Positions 33,934-41,207 of a stretch of 64,000 nt of DNA are shown here, one piece after another (within the stretch, counting starts at the first letter, position 1; every line of letters begins with the position of its first letter). Origin of the DNA: Candidatus Paraprochloron terpiosi LD05 (GTDB lineage: Bacteria > Cyanobacteriota > Cyanobacteriia > Cyanobacteriales > Prochloraceae); assembly GCA_018141785.1 (NCBI GenBank), contig CP073341.1, forward strand, positions 496,001 through 560,000, written 5' to 3'. Below the pieces are notes generated by a model. The model did not search any database and was not told the DNA's origin. It worked only from the letters and a program-made list of their open reading frames with translations. Both the position numbers and the translations under genes were made by a program.

Positions 33934-34604
33934 ACCCTTTGCCCATGCAGCGTTAATATTGCTTTAATACGTTCCTTGAATAAACGGACCGCTTTTCTTT
34001 GTCCCTGGGTTTTACTTTGCTCTATAAACTCAGGAACCTCTCTCAGGGGTAAAAAGGGGAAAACTAGACTCTTATCCCTGGTTTCGTATTCTCCTGACTC
34101 CTTCAGGTGGTAAACTTCTAAACTTCCTTCACTATAACGCCAAATTTCTCTAATTCCTAGGGAACCATAGATGGTAAACTTATTGAGAGAAGAATTGGTA
34201 TAATCTGATTCAATGGCTAAATCTGGTGGTGGGTCCACAGCTAAATTAAATTCATCTTTCCCTCTTACTCTAGCTTCATTTTGGATGTAAAAGCAACTAT
34301 CCGGTTCGATGGCTCTCTTTAAATCTGGGCGTTCCAAAGTTAAAGAACCTAGACTTCTCAGCTCTATTTCTAGTTCATCCACAATAGCTTCAATTAAACT
34401 CTCCAGCAGTCGTTTTGGTTCTTCGTGTTGTAAGAGTGGCATTTGAATTTCTAATACTCCCCTATCGTAAGCGATTCGCCAAGGTCGATTTCCCCCCACC
34501 TCCCTCATTAAAGCTTGATAAGTTGACCACCTCACCCCTTTTAAAGGTATAATGGTAGATAGGCTAACTGCTTTGGTTTTCGGTTTTGCTATAGTAGTTA
34601 CCAT
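33930..34604 (-). CDS. Uma2 family protein, paralogue of 19325-19984
   Basis: Starts at ATG 34604 (MVTTIAKPKTKAVSLST) behind AAAGGAGG; the frame extends upstream to 34739 without a ribosome site. It shares with the 19325-19984 gene SLSTIIPL, RPDLKRAIEPDSCFYIQNEA, DPPPDLAIESDYTNSSLNKF and PFLPLREVPEFIEQSKTQ. It differs by one deleted residue (LEIQMPLLQHE versus LEIRAMPLLQHE) and by a divergent central helix. Function of the family is unknown; a nuclease-like fold is predicted. The last codons overlap the end of the convergent 72-residue gene by 4 bases. Confidence 0.88.
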   Translation of the reverse strand: MVTTIAKPKTKAVSLSTIIPLKGVRWSTYQALMREVGGNRPWRIAYDRGVLEIQMPLLQHEEPKRLLESLIEAIVDELEIELRSLGSLTLERPDLKRAIEPDSCFYIQNEARVRGKDEFNLAVDPPPDLAIESDYTNSSLNKFTIYGSLGIREIWRYSEGSLEVYHLKESGEYETRDKSLVFPFLPLREVPEFIEQSKTQGQRKAVRLFKERIKAILTLHGQRV

Positions 34605-34640
34605 GACTTGACCTCCTTTCATATATATTATATTATAATA
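34605..34640 (-). promoter_or_regulatory. Leader of Uma2 gene, near-identical to 19985-20022
   Basis: On the minus strand, an A/T box TATTATAATATAATATATAT is followed by AAAGGAGGTCAAGTC and the ATG. It matches the leader of the paralogue at 19325-19984. Confidence 0.6.
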
Positions 34641-35643
34641 GGGTGCGGTGACAAGGTCGCGGGTGTAGTCAAAAGTAGTTGCATTGGGAGAGCAACGCGA
34701 AGGAAATAAAAGTTGATCTGTGTTTATCTGTGGTACCACTACAATAAAACTATATCGATTGAGTTAAAAGGGCGATCTGGGTGGTGTTCCACTCGGAAGT
34801 TTCCTCGGAAGGGGTTGGCAAAAATGAAATTAATTGTTATCGTAGCACCAGTACTATGGGAAAAGATGCACTTATATATCTGGGTATTTTTACCTAAACT
34901 TGTTCCTCAATGTAACTAAGAGGGGAAAAATCCATCTGTGTTCATCTGCGGACGCTTCGCAATTTTTGATGAACCGCAGAGTACGCAGAGGGAGAGAAGA
35001 GAGAGAGATTTCGCCTCCTCCCTTAACCTGAATTGCGGGCTAATATATGAAACCCCTACAGGGTTGAAATATTACCAACTGGTTTTGACCACACCCCAAG
35101 GTCGCCGCTTCGTGGAAGCAATCTTAAATCTTTTTGCAGCTATGGACGGAGTTGTTGGTCTTATTTTTTGCTTCTTTGTGGGTATACCTGTGGGTCTGGT
35201 TTCATTCAGCCCAATTACAGCTCCTATAATGATTTGGCTGTTGCGGGATTCCAACAAATTGCTGTAGCGTTTTCAGAGAAGAAGCGCTATACCTTCGTCG
35301 AGCGATCTCATTTGCATCAACATTACGGGAGTGCGATAACCAGCCTTCTCCCTTGGATATTCAAAAGAAGCGATCTGTTGGATTGGTATCCCTGGTGGGA
35401 ACAGAAATTTCCCCCACTCTAACTACCTATAGAGGGACTGGGGGATAGGGTGATTAGGTTATAATTTATTGATATATAGCGCCCAAGCGCGGGTTTAGGG
35501 TTAGTCTGATGGGATATAGGGCTTTTAGGATTTGTTCGTCATCTGAACGTGTCCTAACCGCTTTGGCGCTTGCTATAGTTGTAGATTAATCTACCTATTC
35601 CCCAACCTACCACGACTGATGCAATCACATCACTAAAATATCC
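34641..35643. other. About 1 kb without a clear gene; repeats and a hicB-like scrap
   Basis: Contains a CGCAGAG repeat (34971-35008) preceded by TCTGTGTTCATCTGCGG, a phrase also seen near 34715. A short stretch at 35309-35345 matches the hicB remnant at 21298 (ATTTGCATCAACATTACGGG) and reads AISFASTLRECDNQ. A plus-strand frame at 34938-35267 ends in two hydrophobic helices but runs through the repeat, so I do not call it. The last 100 bases are probably the promoter of the glycosyltransferase. Confidence 0.45.
34971..35008. repeat. Dispersed CGCAGAG-type repeat, copy 5
   Basis: GAACCGCAGAGTACGCAGAG followed by GGAGAGAAGAGAGAGA. See 168-207. Confidence 0.65.
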
Positions 35644-37254
35644 ATGAAAATTAATCCTCAACTCTCCCCTCCTCTCAGAGGAATCTTGCCTTATTTGACT
35701 TTGTTGTGCTGGTCAATTCCTTTGTTAATCGCCAGTAATGGAGAACAAAGCTTACTTGCTCATGATGAAGGATTATACGCTACCAGAGCACGCTTCATGC
35801 TAGACTCAGGAGACTGGATCAATCCTTGGACAACACCCCATCACAAAACTCCCGGTACTTACTGGCTGATTGCCATTTGTTACTATTTCTGGGGAATGAG
35901 CGAAACTACAGTAAGACTTCCAAGTTTAATTTTTAGCATTCTCACCGGATTAATTGTTTATCAAATCGGCAGTTTACTGGTCAATAAACGAGTAGGATGG
36001 CTAGCTGCTGCTATTTTACCACTTCAGTATTTATGGTATCAATATAGTAGACTGGCTAATCCAGATCTGCCAATGATTTTTGTGGTTATGCTAGGTATTT
36101 TATTATTATTGAAAGCCGAGTTAAGAGCCAAAAATAGAGATAGATTGACTTTAGTTGCTGGTATTTGTTTGGGACTAGGATTTTTAATCAGAGGTTTTAT
36201 GATTGGAGTGCCTTTAATTGGTATTTTACCTTACTTAATTGGCGAGAATCGTCGTCATAAACATCTGTATAATCCAACATTATATCTTGGAATTGCCCTA
36301 GGTTTAATGCCCACAATTTTGTGGTTTGTCGCCTGTTGGTTCCGCTATGGCAGCGACACGTGGCATGCTTTATTTAATTTTTTTGTCGGGATAGGCTTAA
36401 ATGAGCAGCGCAATGGGATAATTTACTACTTTTGGCATATTCCTGCCTTATCTTTTCCTTGGGCTTTTTTCAGCCTACTGGGCTTGGGAATTTGTTGGCG
36501 CTGTTCCTTTCCTCGATCCAAGTGGCTTTTAGTGGGCTATCCTTTAATTGTCTTTGTCCAAATCACTATTTTTGCAACTCGTATTCCCCATTATTCCCTT
36601 TCCTTATACCCATTTCTAGCTTTACTCGCTGCCATAGCTTTAGATTGGATTATAAGTAGAGAAGAGCAACAAGGGCAACCAAAATTAATCCTGCTGCTTA
36701 TCAATAGCTTCTTGGGTTTATTAGGTGGTTTATTATTAATCTGTGTCCTGGGCATTAATCTGGCAGTGGTCATGGATAAAGTGTCGATTGCCCATCAAAT
36801 TATGGATTATGTTCCCATGGCAATATGTTTAGCAATACCTTGGTTAAGCTTGCCACTCATTTGGCGATACCGGGCTATGTTGGCTCAATACCTTCCTGGA
36901 ATTTATTGTTGGGTAGCCAGTTTATTAATCGCGAATTGGCTAGGGCTGTTGGTAGTAGGACATTTAGGTTTAGTTGGGAACTACAATCCAGACATCAAAA
37001 AATTTATTGCCAAACCAGCGATAAATTTAGTCCTGGAAAACAATCCAGTTTATCTGACCAGTGGAGGAGGCAAAACCAAGGTCTTACTCAAATTTTATAC
37101 CCCTAATATCAACCAAGATATTGCTAATATCTCTGACTTGCCTAGCAACAGCTATGCTTGGGTGAAGTCAGAACAGCTAATGGATTTATCCAAGCCATAT
37201 CTTGCTCTAGGTATCATTCGCGATTGGGAATTGATTCAAGTCCTAGAGCCATGA
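35644..37254 (+). CDS. GT39/ArnT-like membrane glycosyltransferase
   Basis: 536 residues with about 11-12 hydrophobic helices. The first outer loop reads LLAHDEGLYATRARFMLDSG then WTTPHHKTPGTYWLIA, with the catalytic Asp-Glu pair of GT39/GT83 enzymes (HDEG). The family uses polyprenyl-phosphate sugars and transfers them to lipid A, proteins or polymers outside the membrane. The C-terminal part (VYLTSGGGKTKVLLKFYTP, NSYAWVKSEQLMDLSKP) is a short soluble tail. Acceptor and sugar cannot be read from sequence. It is a stand-alone gene. Confidence 0.85.
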   Translation: MKINPQLSPPLRGILPYLTLLCWSIPLLIASNGEQSLLAHDEGLYATRARFMLDSGDWINPWTTPHHKTPGTYWLIAICYYFWGMSETTVRLPSLIFSILTGLIVYQIGSLLVNKRVGWLAAAILPLQYLWYQYSRLANPDLPMIFVVMLGILLLLKAELRAKNRDRLTLVAGICLGLGFLIRGFMIGVPLIGILPYLIGENRRHKHLYNPTLYLGIALGLMPTILWFVACWFRYGSDTWHALFNFFVGIGLNEQRNGIIYYFWHIPALSFPWAFFSLLGLGICWRCSFPRSKWLLVGYPLIVFVQITIFATRIPHYSLSLYPFLALLAAIALDWIISREEQQGQPKLILLLINSFLGLLGGLLLICVLGINLAVVMDKVSIAHQIMDYVPMAICLAIPWLSLPLIWRYRAMLAQYLPGIYCWVASLLIANWLGLLVVGHLGLVGNYNPDIKKFIAKPAINLVLENNPVYLTSGGGKTKVLLKFYTPNINQDIANISDLPSNSYAWVKSEQLMDLSKPYLALGIIRDWELIQVLEP

Positions 37255-37836
37255 ATTATTTCCCAACAGCTCTATAATAATGCCAACTACATGGGCTCTG
37301 GTACGGTAGAAGGAACAGATTACTCTGCCCCAGCCCCGCTTCAGAACCCTGCCCTCTCTACGGCGCACAAGGAATTCTTAAAGTCCAGAGGGCTAAGAAT
37401 TAATGAAGCTAAGACTAAGGTGAGTAAAGCTACGGACGGATTTGATTTCCTGGGGTGGCGCTTTCGCGTCAACTCTCGTGGGGTATTTAAATCCACACCG
37501 AGTTCGGAGAATTATGCAGACATAAAGGCTAAGGTTAAAGCAACTCAGGAATTGTGGTGCAACCACGGAAGCTCGTCTGAAAAGGATTGAGTCACAAGTC
37601 CGAGGCTGGAGGCAATATCACTCAAGCTGCGACATGAATAAGCACTCTCTATGGTCGCTCAATAATTGGGTATGGCGGAAGTTGAGAGCTGAAAAGCGCA
37701 GGATGACCCAGAAGGAAGCAGTGAAAGCACGACGGCTCGCCACTAAGGGGTTTAAAACCCAAGGGGCGGCCAAACGACTGCTCATTGGTGAGCAGGTAAA
37801 GAAAGCTTTCCCAGCAATTCCCTGGAAAGTCAACGG

Positions 37837-37862
37837 CCCCCGGCATTGATTAATGGCGGGGG
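37837..37862. repeat. 26-bp palindrome, copy 2
   Basis: CCCCCGGCATTGAT followed by TAATGGCGGGGG, within the maturase ORF between KVNG and VKGDA. It adds an in-frame TGA. Arms as in the copy at 23986-24011. Confidence 0.8.
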
Positions 37863-38025
37863 TCAAAGGTGATGCCTCACCCTACAATGGCGATGTACGT
37901 TATTGGGTTGGCCGGAATTCTAAGCTATATAGCGGGCCAACCGCTGAAGCAATTAAGCGACAGAAGGGCAAATGTCAGCACTGCAACCGATTGTTTATGG
38001 AGATGGATGGAGCCGTGGAATTGCA

Positions 38026-38050
38026 CCCCCGGCATCGCGGATGGCGGGGG
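38026..38050. repeat. 26-bp palindrome, copy 3 (variant loop)
   Basis: CCCCCGGCATCG followed by CGGATGGCGGGGG in the HNH region of the maturase, between GCC GTG GAA TTG CA and CGACCACAACAACTGG. The loop differs from copies 1, 2 and 4. Confidence 0.75.
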
Positions 38051-38182
38051 CGACCACAACAACTGGAAACGCAAGAATCTAGTTGCCCTCCACCGAGAGT
38101 GTCACCAGGCGCAAGCGATACATCGCTTGCGTATTAAGGACGGTCAATGTCAGCGCGCCATAAAGGCATAGAAGCACCTGAG

Positions 38183-38208
38183 CCCCCGGCATTGATTAAT
38201 GGCGGGGG
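38183..38208. repeat. 26-bp palindrome, copy 4, in the intron 3' structure
   Basis: CCCCCGGCATTGATT followed by AATGGCGGGGG after GAGC and before GGAAACTCGCACGTCCGG, which look like the two halves of a group II domain V stem (GAGCCGG.. and ..GTCCGG). The ribozyme core would be disrupted. Confidence 0.7.
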
Positions 38209-38289
38209 GGAAACTCGCACGTCCGGGACGCCAAAGGCGGCACCTTCGGTGTCGTAGGAGAGGGGCGAGCTGCGTGGCAGCTCCCTCGA

Positions 38290-38628
38290 CTCTAATGGAA
38301 AGTATCACCTCAGCTATAATCACGCGGTTAAAGGAAATCCTGGCCAATCTGTGCCAGCAATGGGATTGCAAGGCGATAAAGATTAATGGAGAGCAAGACC
38401 ATATCCACGTTCTCTTTCAATACTACCCTCAGATGGAATTGACGAAAAACGCATGACAACATCAAATCGGTTACCAGTCGTAGGCTCCGAAAGGAATTCA
38501 CCGAACGGGTAAATGCCTTCTATAGCAATGATGTGCTGTGGAATGGGTCATATTTTATAGCCAGCTGTGGAGGGGTGACTATCAACACTCTGCGAAAGTA
38601 TATAGAATTTCAGGATACGCCGAATTAA
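38290..38628 (+). pseudogene. tnpA: IS200/IS605-family transposase (TnpA, Y1), remnant
   Basis: Reads TRLKEILANLCQQWDCKAIK, INGEQDHIHVLFQYYPQMEL, then after a frameshift SVTSRRLRKEFTERVNAFYS, NDVLWNGSYFIASCGGVTIN, TLRKYIEFQDTPN. The HxH nuclease motif (DHIHVLF) and the helix with G.SYF..S.GG.....I..YIE..Q are those of TnpA of IS200/IS605. The N-terminal 30 residues are lost. It is followed by a hairpin typical of the element's right end. Confidence 0.85.
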
Positions 38629-38646
38629 ACCTTCTGCGGCATTCCT

Positions 38647-38676
38647 CTCACGCCAAATCAAAGATTATGGCGTGAG
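38647..38676. mobile_element. Right-end hairpin of the IS200/IS605 remnant
   Basis: CTCACGCCA 38647-38655 pairs with TGGCGTGAG 38668-38676 around an A/T-rich loop, 19 bases past the TnpA stop. IS200/IS605 ends are recognised by such subterminal hairpins. Confidence 0.55.
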
Positions 38677-38855
38677 GCTCCTGCCGCATTTGCTGATTCA
38701 TTTCCTTCCCTCCCTTCGCGGACCCGTTCCGGATAAGAAAAATTCCGGGTGAAGGGAAGAGGGGGCGACTCACCTTGGGGTAGGTTTTTTATGAGTAGGT
38801 TTTGGCTAGACTTGGAGGAGAAGGGGGGAAAGTAGACCTCGGTAGGAAAATAATA

Positions 38856-39266
38856 GTGAATAAAAACGAAAAGCAATATCAGGAAATATTTTTGATGCCG
38901 ATCAGGAAGTGCAAAAGCTACCGACCAAAATTCGGACAAGGGAATAAGGAAAAAGGCTTCTCCCTGGAGGAATTCAAAATGCTTTATAGTGCAGACCCCT
39001 TCTACTCTTGGATAGGTCTTGATTCAGACCTTATGTACGCTGCCCACAGGGCAGCAGGTGGAATGACTTCTGTGTATCGTCAAATCGGAATTGGTTGTGA
39101 ACGGCTATTCCGTGCAGTGATCATGGACACAGCAGGCTACACAGACCCCAAATTTGCCACATGGTCTTACACCACTAAAACCCAATCAGGAAAAACAAAG
39201 AAGTTATCTCTTGACGGAAGACTGGAACTGGATGAAATAAAAAATCAAACCGTGCTGACTAACTGA
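38856..39266 (+). pseudogene. Putative type II restriction endonuclease, N-terminal part (frameshifted)
   Basis: GTG 38856 behind AGGAAAATAATA starts MNKNEKQYQEIF, then FSLEEFKMLYSADPFYSWIG, LDSDLMYAAHRAAGGMTSVY, RQIGIGCERLFRAVIMDT. It stops at TGA 39264-39266 after VLTN. An extra T at about 39265 explains the break: without it the frame reads VLTNDCDNLDEVTY into the next segment. I do not recognise a named nuclease family. Position immediately before a DNA methyltransferase in the same direction makes a restriction enzyme the best guess. Confidence 0.6.
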
Positions 39267-39276
39267 TTGTGATAAT

Positions 39277-39636
39277 TTGGATGAAGTCACCTACCCTCAT
39301 AACGGAATCGTGTTTGAAGTACGTCAGGGATACAAAAGCAAGGACAGTAAACGTCAGAATGCCGATATAGATAGCACAACAGTAGCATGGGCCAACGATT
39401 ACCTGCCCGTGTTTGCCATATTTTCCTCACAGATTGATCCAGACATTGTTCTTAGATATAAAAACAACCGTTGCGGGATTCTCATGGGTACCATTAATGG
39501 AAATAATCAAACATCCCTGTATGCTTTCTGCGAAGAAATTTTAGGTTATGACCTAGCTGATTTCTTCAAACGTCAATCCACAGTGATTAAAAATGAAATT
39601 CATGATGTTCTCGAAACCTTGTTGAGTGCAGAGTAA
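39277..39636 (+). pseudogene. Putative type II restriction endonuclease, C-terminal part
   Basis: Second half of the broken gene: LDEVTYPHNGIVFEVRQGYK, SKDSKRQNADIDSTTVAWAN, DYLPVFAIFSSQIDPDIVLR. V-F-E-V-R-Q-G-Y-K-S-K-D-S-K-R-Q-N may hold the catalytic E.K strand of a PD-(D/E)XK nuclease (FEVRQGYKSKDSKRQNAD; 'SKRQNAD' is the usual REase-family phrase for the region after the core). It ends 5 bases before the methyltransferase start. The gene looks inactive unless the frameshift is a sequence error. Confidence 0.6.
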
Positions 39637-39641
39637 TAGAA

Positions 39642-40865
39642 ATGAAAGTAGCCCAACGTTCAGACTATACATTCAAATATAATCTAAAATTAGGTAGACA
39701 TGGATGGTTACGTTTAACCCCGGCTTATTCTGTAAAGCTGGTAACAGAGATTATAGAAAACATTCCTCAAAATTCCTTTATTCTCGACCCCTTCTCAGGC
39801 ACAGCCACAACAGGTCTTGTAGCCTCTGAACATGGGTTGTCTGCACATTGCTTTGATATAAACCCGTTTCTGATCTGGTTTGGTAATGCTAAGTGCAGGA
39901 ATTATTCAACGAATGAACTGAAGAACCTAAAGTTAGGGGTTGGTAAATCCATGGTAGAGTGGAAGAAGATTGTGAATGAAAATAATTGGTTGCCTGACAT
40001 ATACAATATTAGTAGGTGGTGGTGTCAACATACCCAGAAAATACTTGCTGCACTTCGTCAGGCATTTGTTAACCAGTTCGGAGAACCAAAAGAAGATAAC
40101 CTTTCATCTTTAGCATGGATTGGATTTTGCCGACTGGTCATTGAAACCTCTTCAGCAGCATTCAATCATGTGTCTATGTCATTTCGTGATAAAATAACAA
40201 CGTTTGAGATTGAACAGGTAGAGTCTCTATACCAAGATATCATCAACAGGATTGTTCACAGCGCAAGAGAAGAACTTTCCGGTTCTGGATCAGTCCATTT
40301 TGTTGATTCAAGGGAAGTAGTATCTATCAATGATGTGGAGTATTCTCATGTTGTCACCTCCCCCCCCTACCCCAACCGAATAAGTTACATTCGTGAACTT
40401 CGTCCCTATATGTACTGGATGAAGTTTCTTGATACAGCCCTTTTCGCTGGTGAACTAGATTGGCAAGCCATTGGGGGAACCTGGGGTGTTGCAACCAGTA
40501 GACTTAAATACTGGGAACCTCATGAGGTAAAACTGCCGGAATCATTGAAGCTAGTAGTTGCGCAAATCTTGGAAAAGAAAGAAAATAACACCTTGTTAAT
40601 GTCTAATTACGTGTGGAAGTATTTCCATGACATGTACTTGCACCTTCACAGCTTACGGAGTAGCCTGAAGAAAGGCGCTGTGCTATATTATATCGTAGGT
40701 AATTCTAGTTTTTATGGGGTGCAAGTTCCCACCGAAAAGATTCTTGAAGATTCTTTGAAATCCCTCGGGTTCACTAACATTGGTAACAAGGTGGTTAGAA
40801 AACGCAATAGCAAGAAAGAACTGTTTGAATATTGCGTTTATGGCACATGGAATTCAAAACTATAG
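39642..40865 (+). CDS. DNA methyltransferase (SPPY type, probable N4-cytosine or N6-adenine)
   Basis: 407 residues. SAM motif I is FILDPFSGTATTGLVASEHG at about residue 45-65, with HCFDINPFLIW next. Catalytic motif IV follows later as VVTSPPYPNRISYIRELRPY at about 240-260. TSPPY is commonest in N4-cytosine enzymes. The order (motif I before IV) differs from the beta class. The C-terminal part has LKKGAVLYYIVGNSSFYGV, a late core strand. It follows a frameshifted putative nuclease by 5 bases, so it now probably acts as an orphan methyltransferase. The recognition site cannot be deduced. A TIR element follows 20 bases downstream. Confidence 0.85.
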   Translation: MKVAQRSDYTFKYNLKLGRHGWLRLTPAYSVKLVTEIIENIPQNSFILDPFSGTATTGLVASEHGLSAHCFDINPFLIWFGNAKCRNYSTNELKNLKLGVGKSMVEWKKIVNENNWLPDIYNISRWWCQHTQKILAALRQAFVNQFGEPKEDNLSSLAWIGFCRLVIETSSAAFNHVSMSFRDKITTFEIEQVESLYQDIINRIVHSAREELSGSGSVHFVDSREVVSINDVEYSHVVTSPPYPNRISYIRELRPYMYWMKFLDTALFAGELDWQAIGGTWGVATSRLKYWEPHEVKLPESLKLVVAQILEKKENNTLLMSNYVWKYFHDMYLHLHSLRSSLKKGAVLYYIVGNSSFYGVQVPTEKILEDSLKSLGFTNIGNKVVRKRNSKKELFEYCVYGTWNSKL

Positions 40866-40886
40866 CAACCGCCAGAGCCATAGCTC

Positions 40887-41057
40887 GTAGGGTGGGCAAA
40901 GTAGTCGAAAATTTACAATTCATAGTTTGTGATTAATTTAATACCTTATCTGATATAGTGTAATCATGACAGTTTATTAAGCTTTCTGGTTTGGTGGGCA
41001 GTAATAAATTCATCCTCATTATAGGGTAGCAAACATTTCTCAAATTGCCCACTCTAC
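40887..41057. mobile_element. MITE-like element with 13-bp TIRs, complete copy
   Basis: 171 bases, left end GTAGGGTGGGCAA, right end TTGCCCACTCTAC (12 of 13 positions inverted match). TA lies just inside each end, suggesting TA target duplication as for IS630/Tc1-type elements. No coding potential. A truncated relative is at 22283-22430, and 20-bp end-to-end palindromes are at 937 and 19186. Confidence 0.75.
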
Positions 41058-41207
41058 AGTATTTTGGCAGATGTATTACATAGACCTAATACAAGTGCTA
41101 CAGCGGTCATTGTTAGAAATAATTTATTGAAACTGTGTCCTAGAATTAAAGAGTAAAGGGGTAAAGGAGTGGTGCGTTCGTAACGCACCCTACAACTGTT
41201 TCAAACC

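Larger units (their letters stand above)
37291..38171 (+). pseudogene. Group II intron reverse transcriptase/maturase, decayed C-terminal part
   Basis: In shifting frames the plus strand reads EFLKSRGLRINEAKTKVS, DGFDFLGWRFRVNSRG (end of the RT thumb region), RLKRIESQVRGWRQYHSSC, NNWVWRKLRAEKRRM, PSYNG-like GDVRYWVGRNSKLYSG, then an HNH endonuclease core CQHCNRLFMEMDGAVELH and NNWKRKNLVALHRECHQAQ. The N-terminal RT half with the YADD motif is missing. A frameshift lies near 37575. Two 26-bp palindromes (37837, 38026) sit in the ORF; the first creates TGA, and the second replaces the HHIDG part of the HNH motif. A third interrupts what looks like domain V behind the ORF. Confidence 0.8.

Noticed and set aside
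34938..35267. 109-residue plus-strand protein with two hydrophobic stretches
   Set aside because: Its first third is the CGCAGAG repeat and no family or ribosome site supports it.
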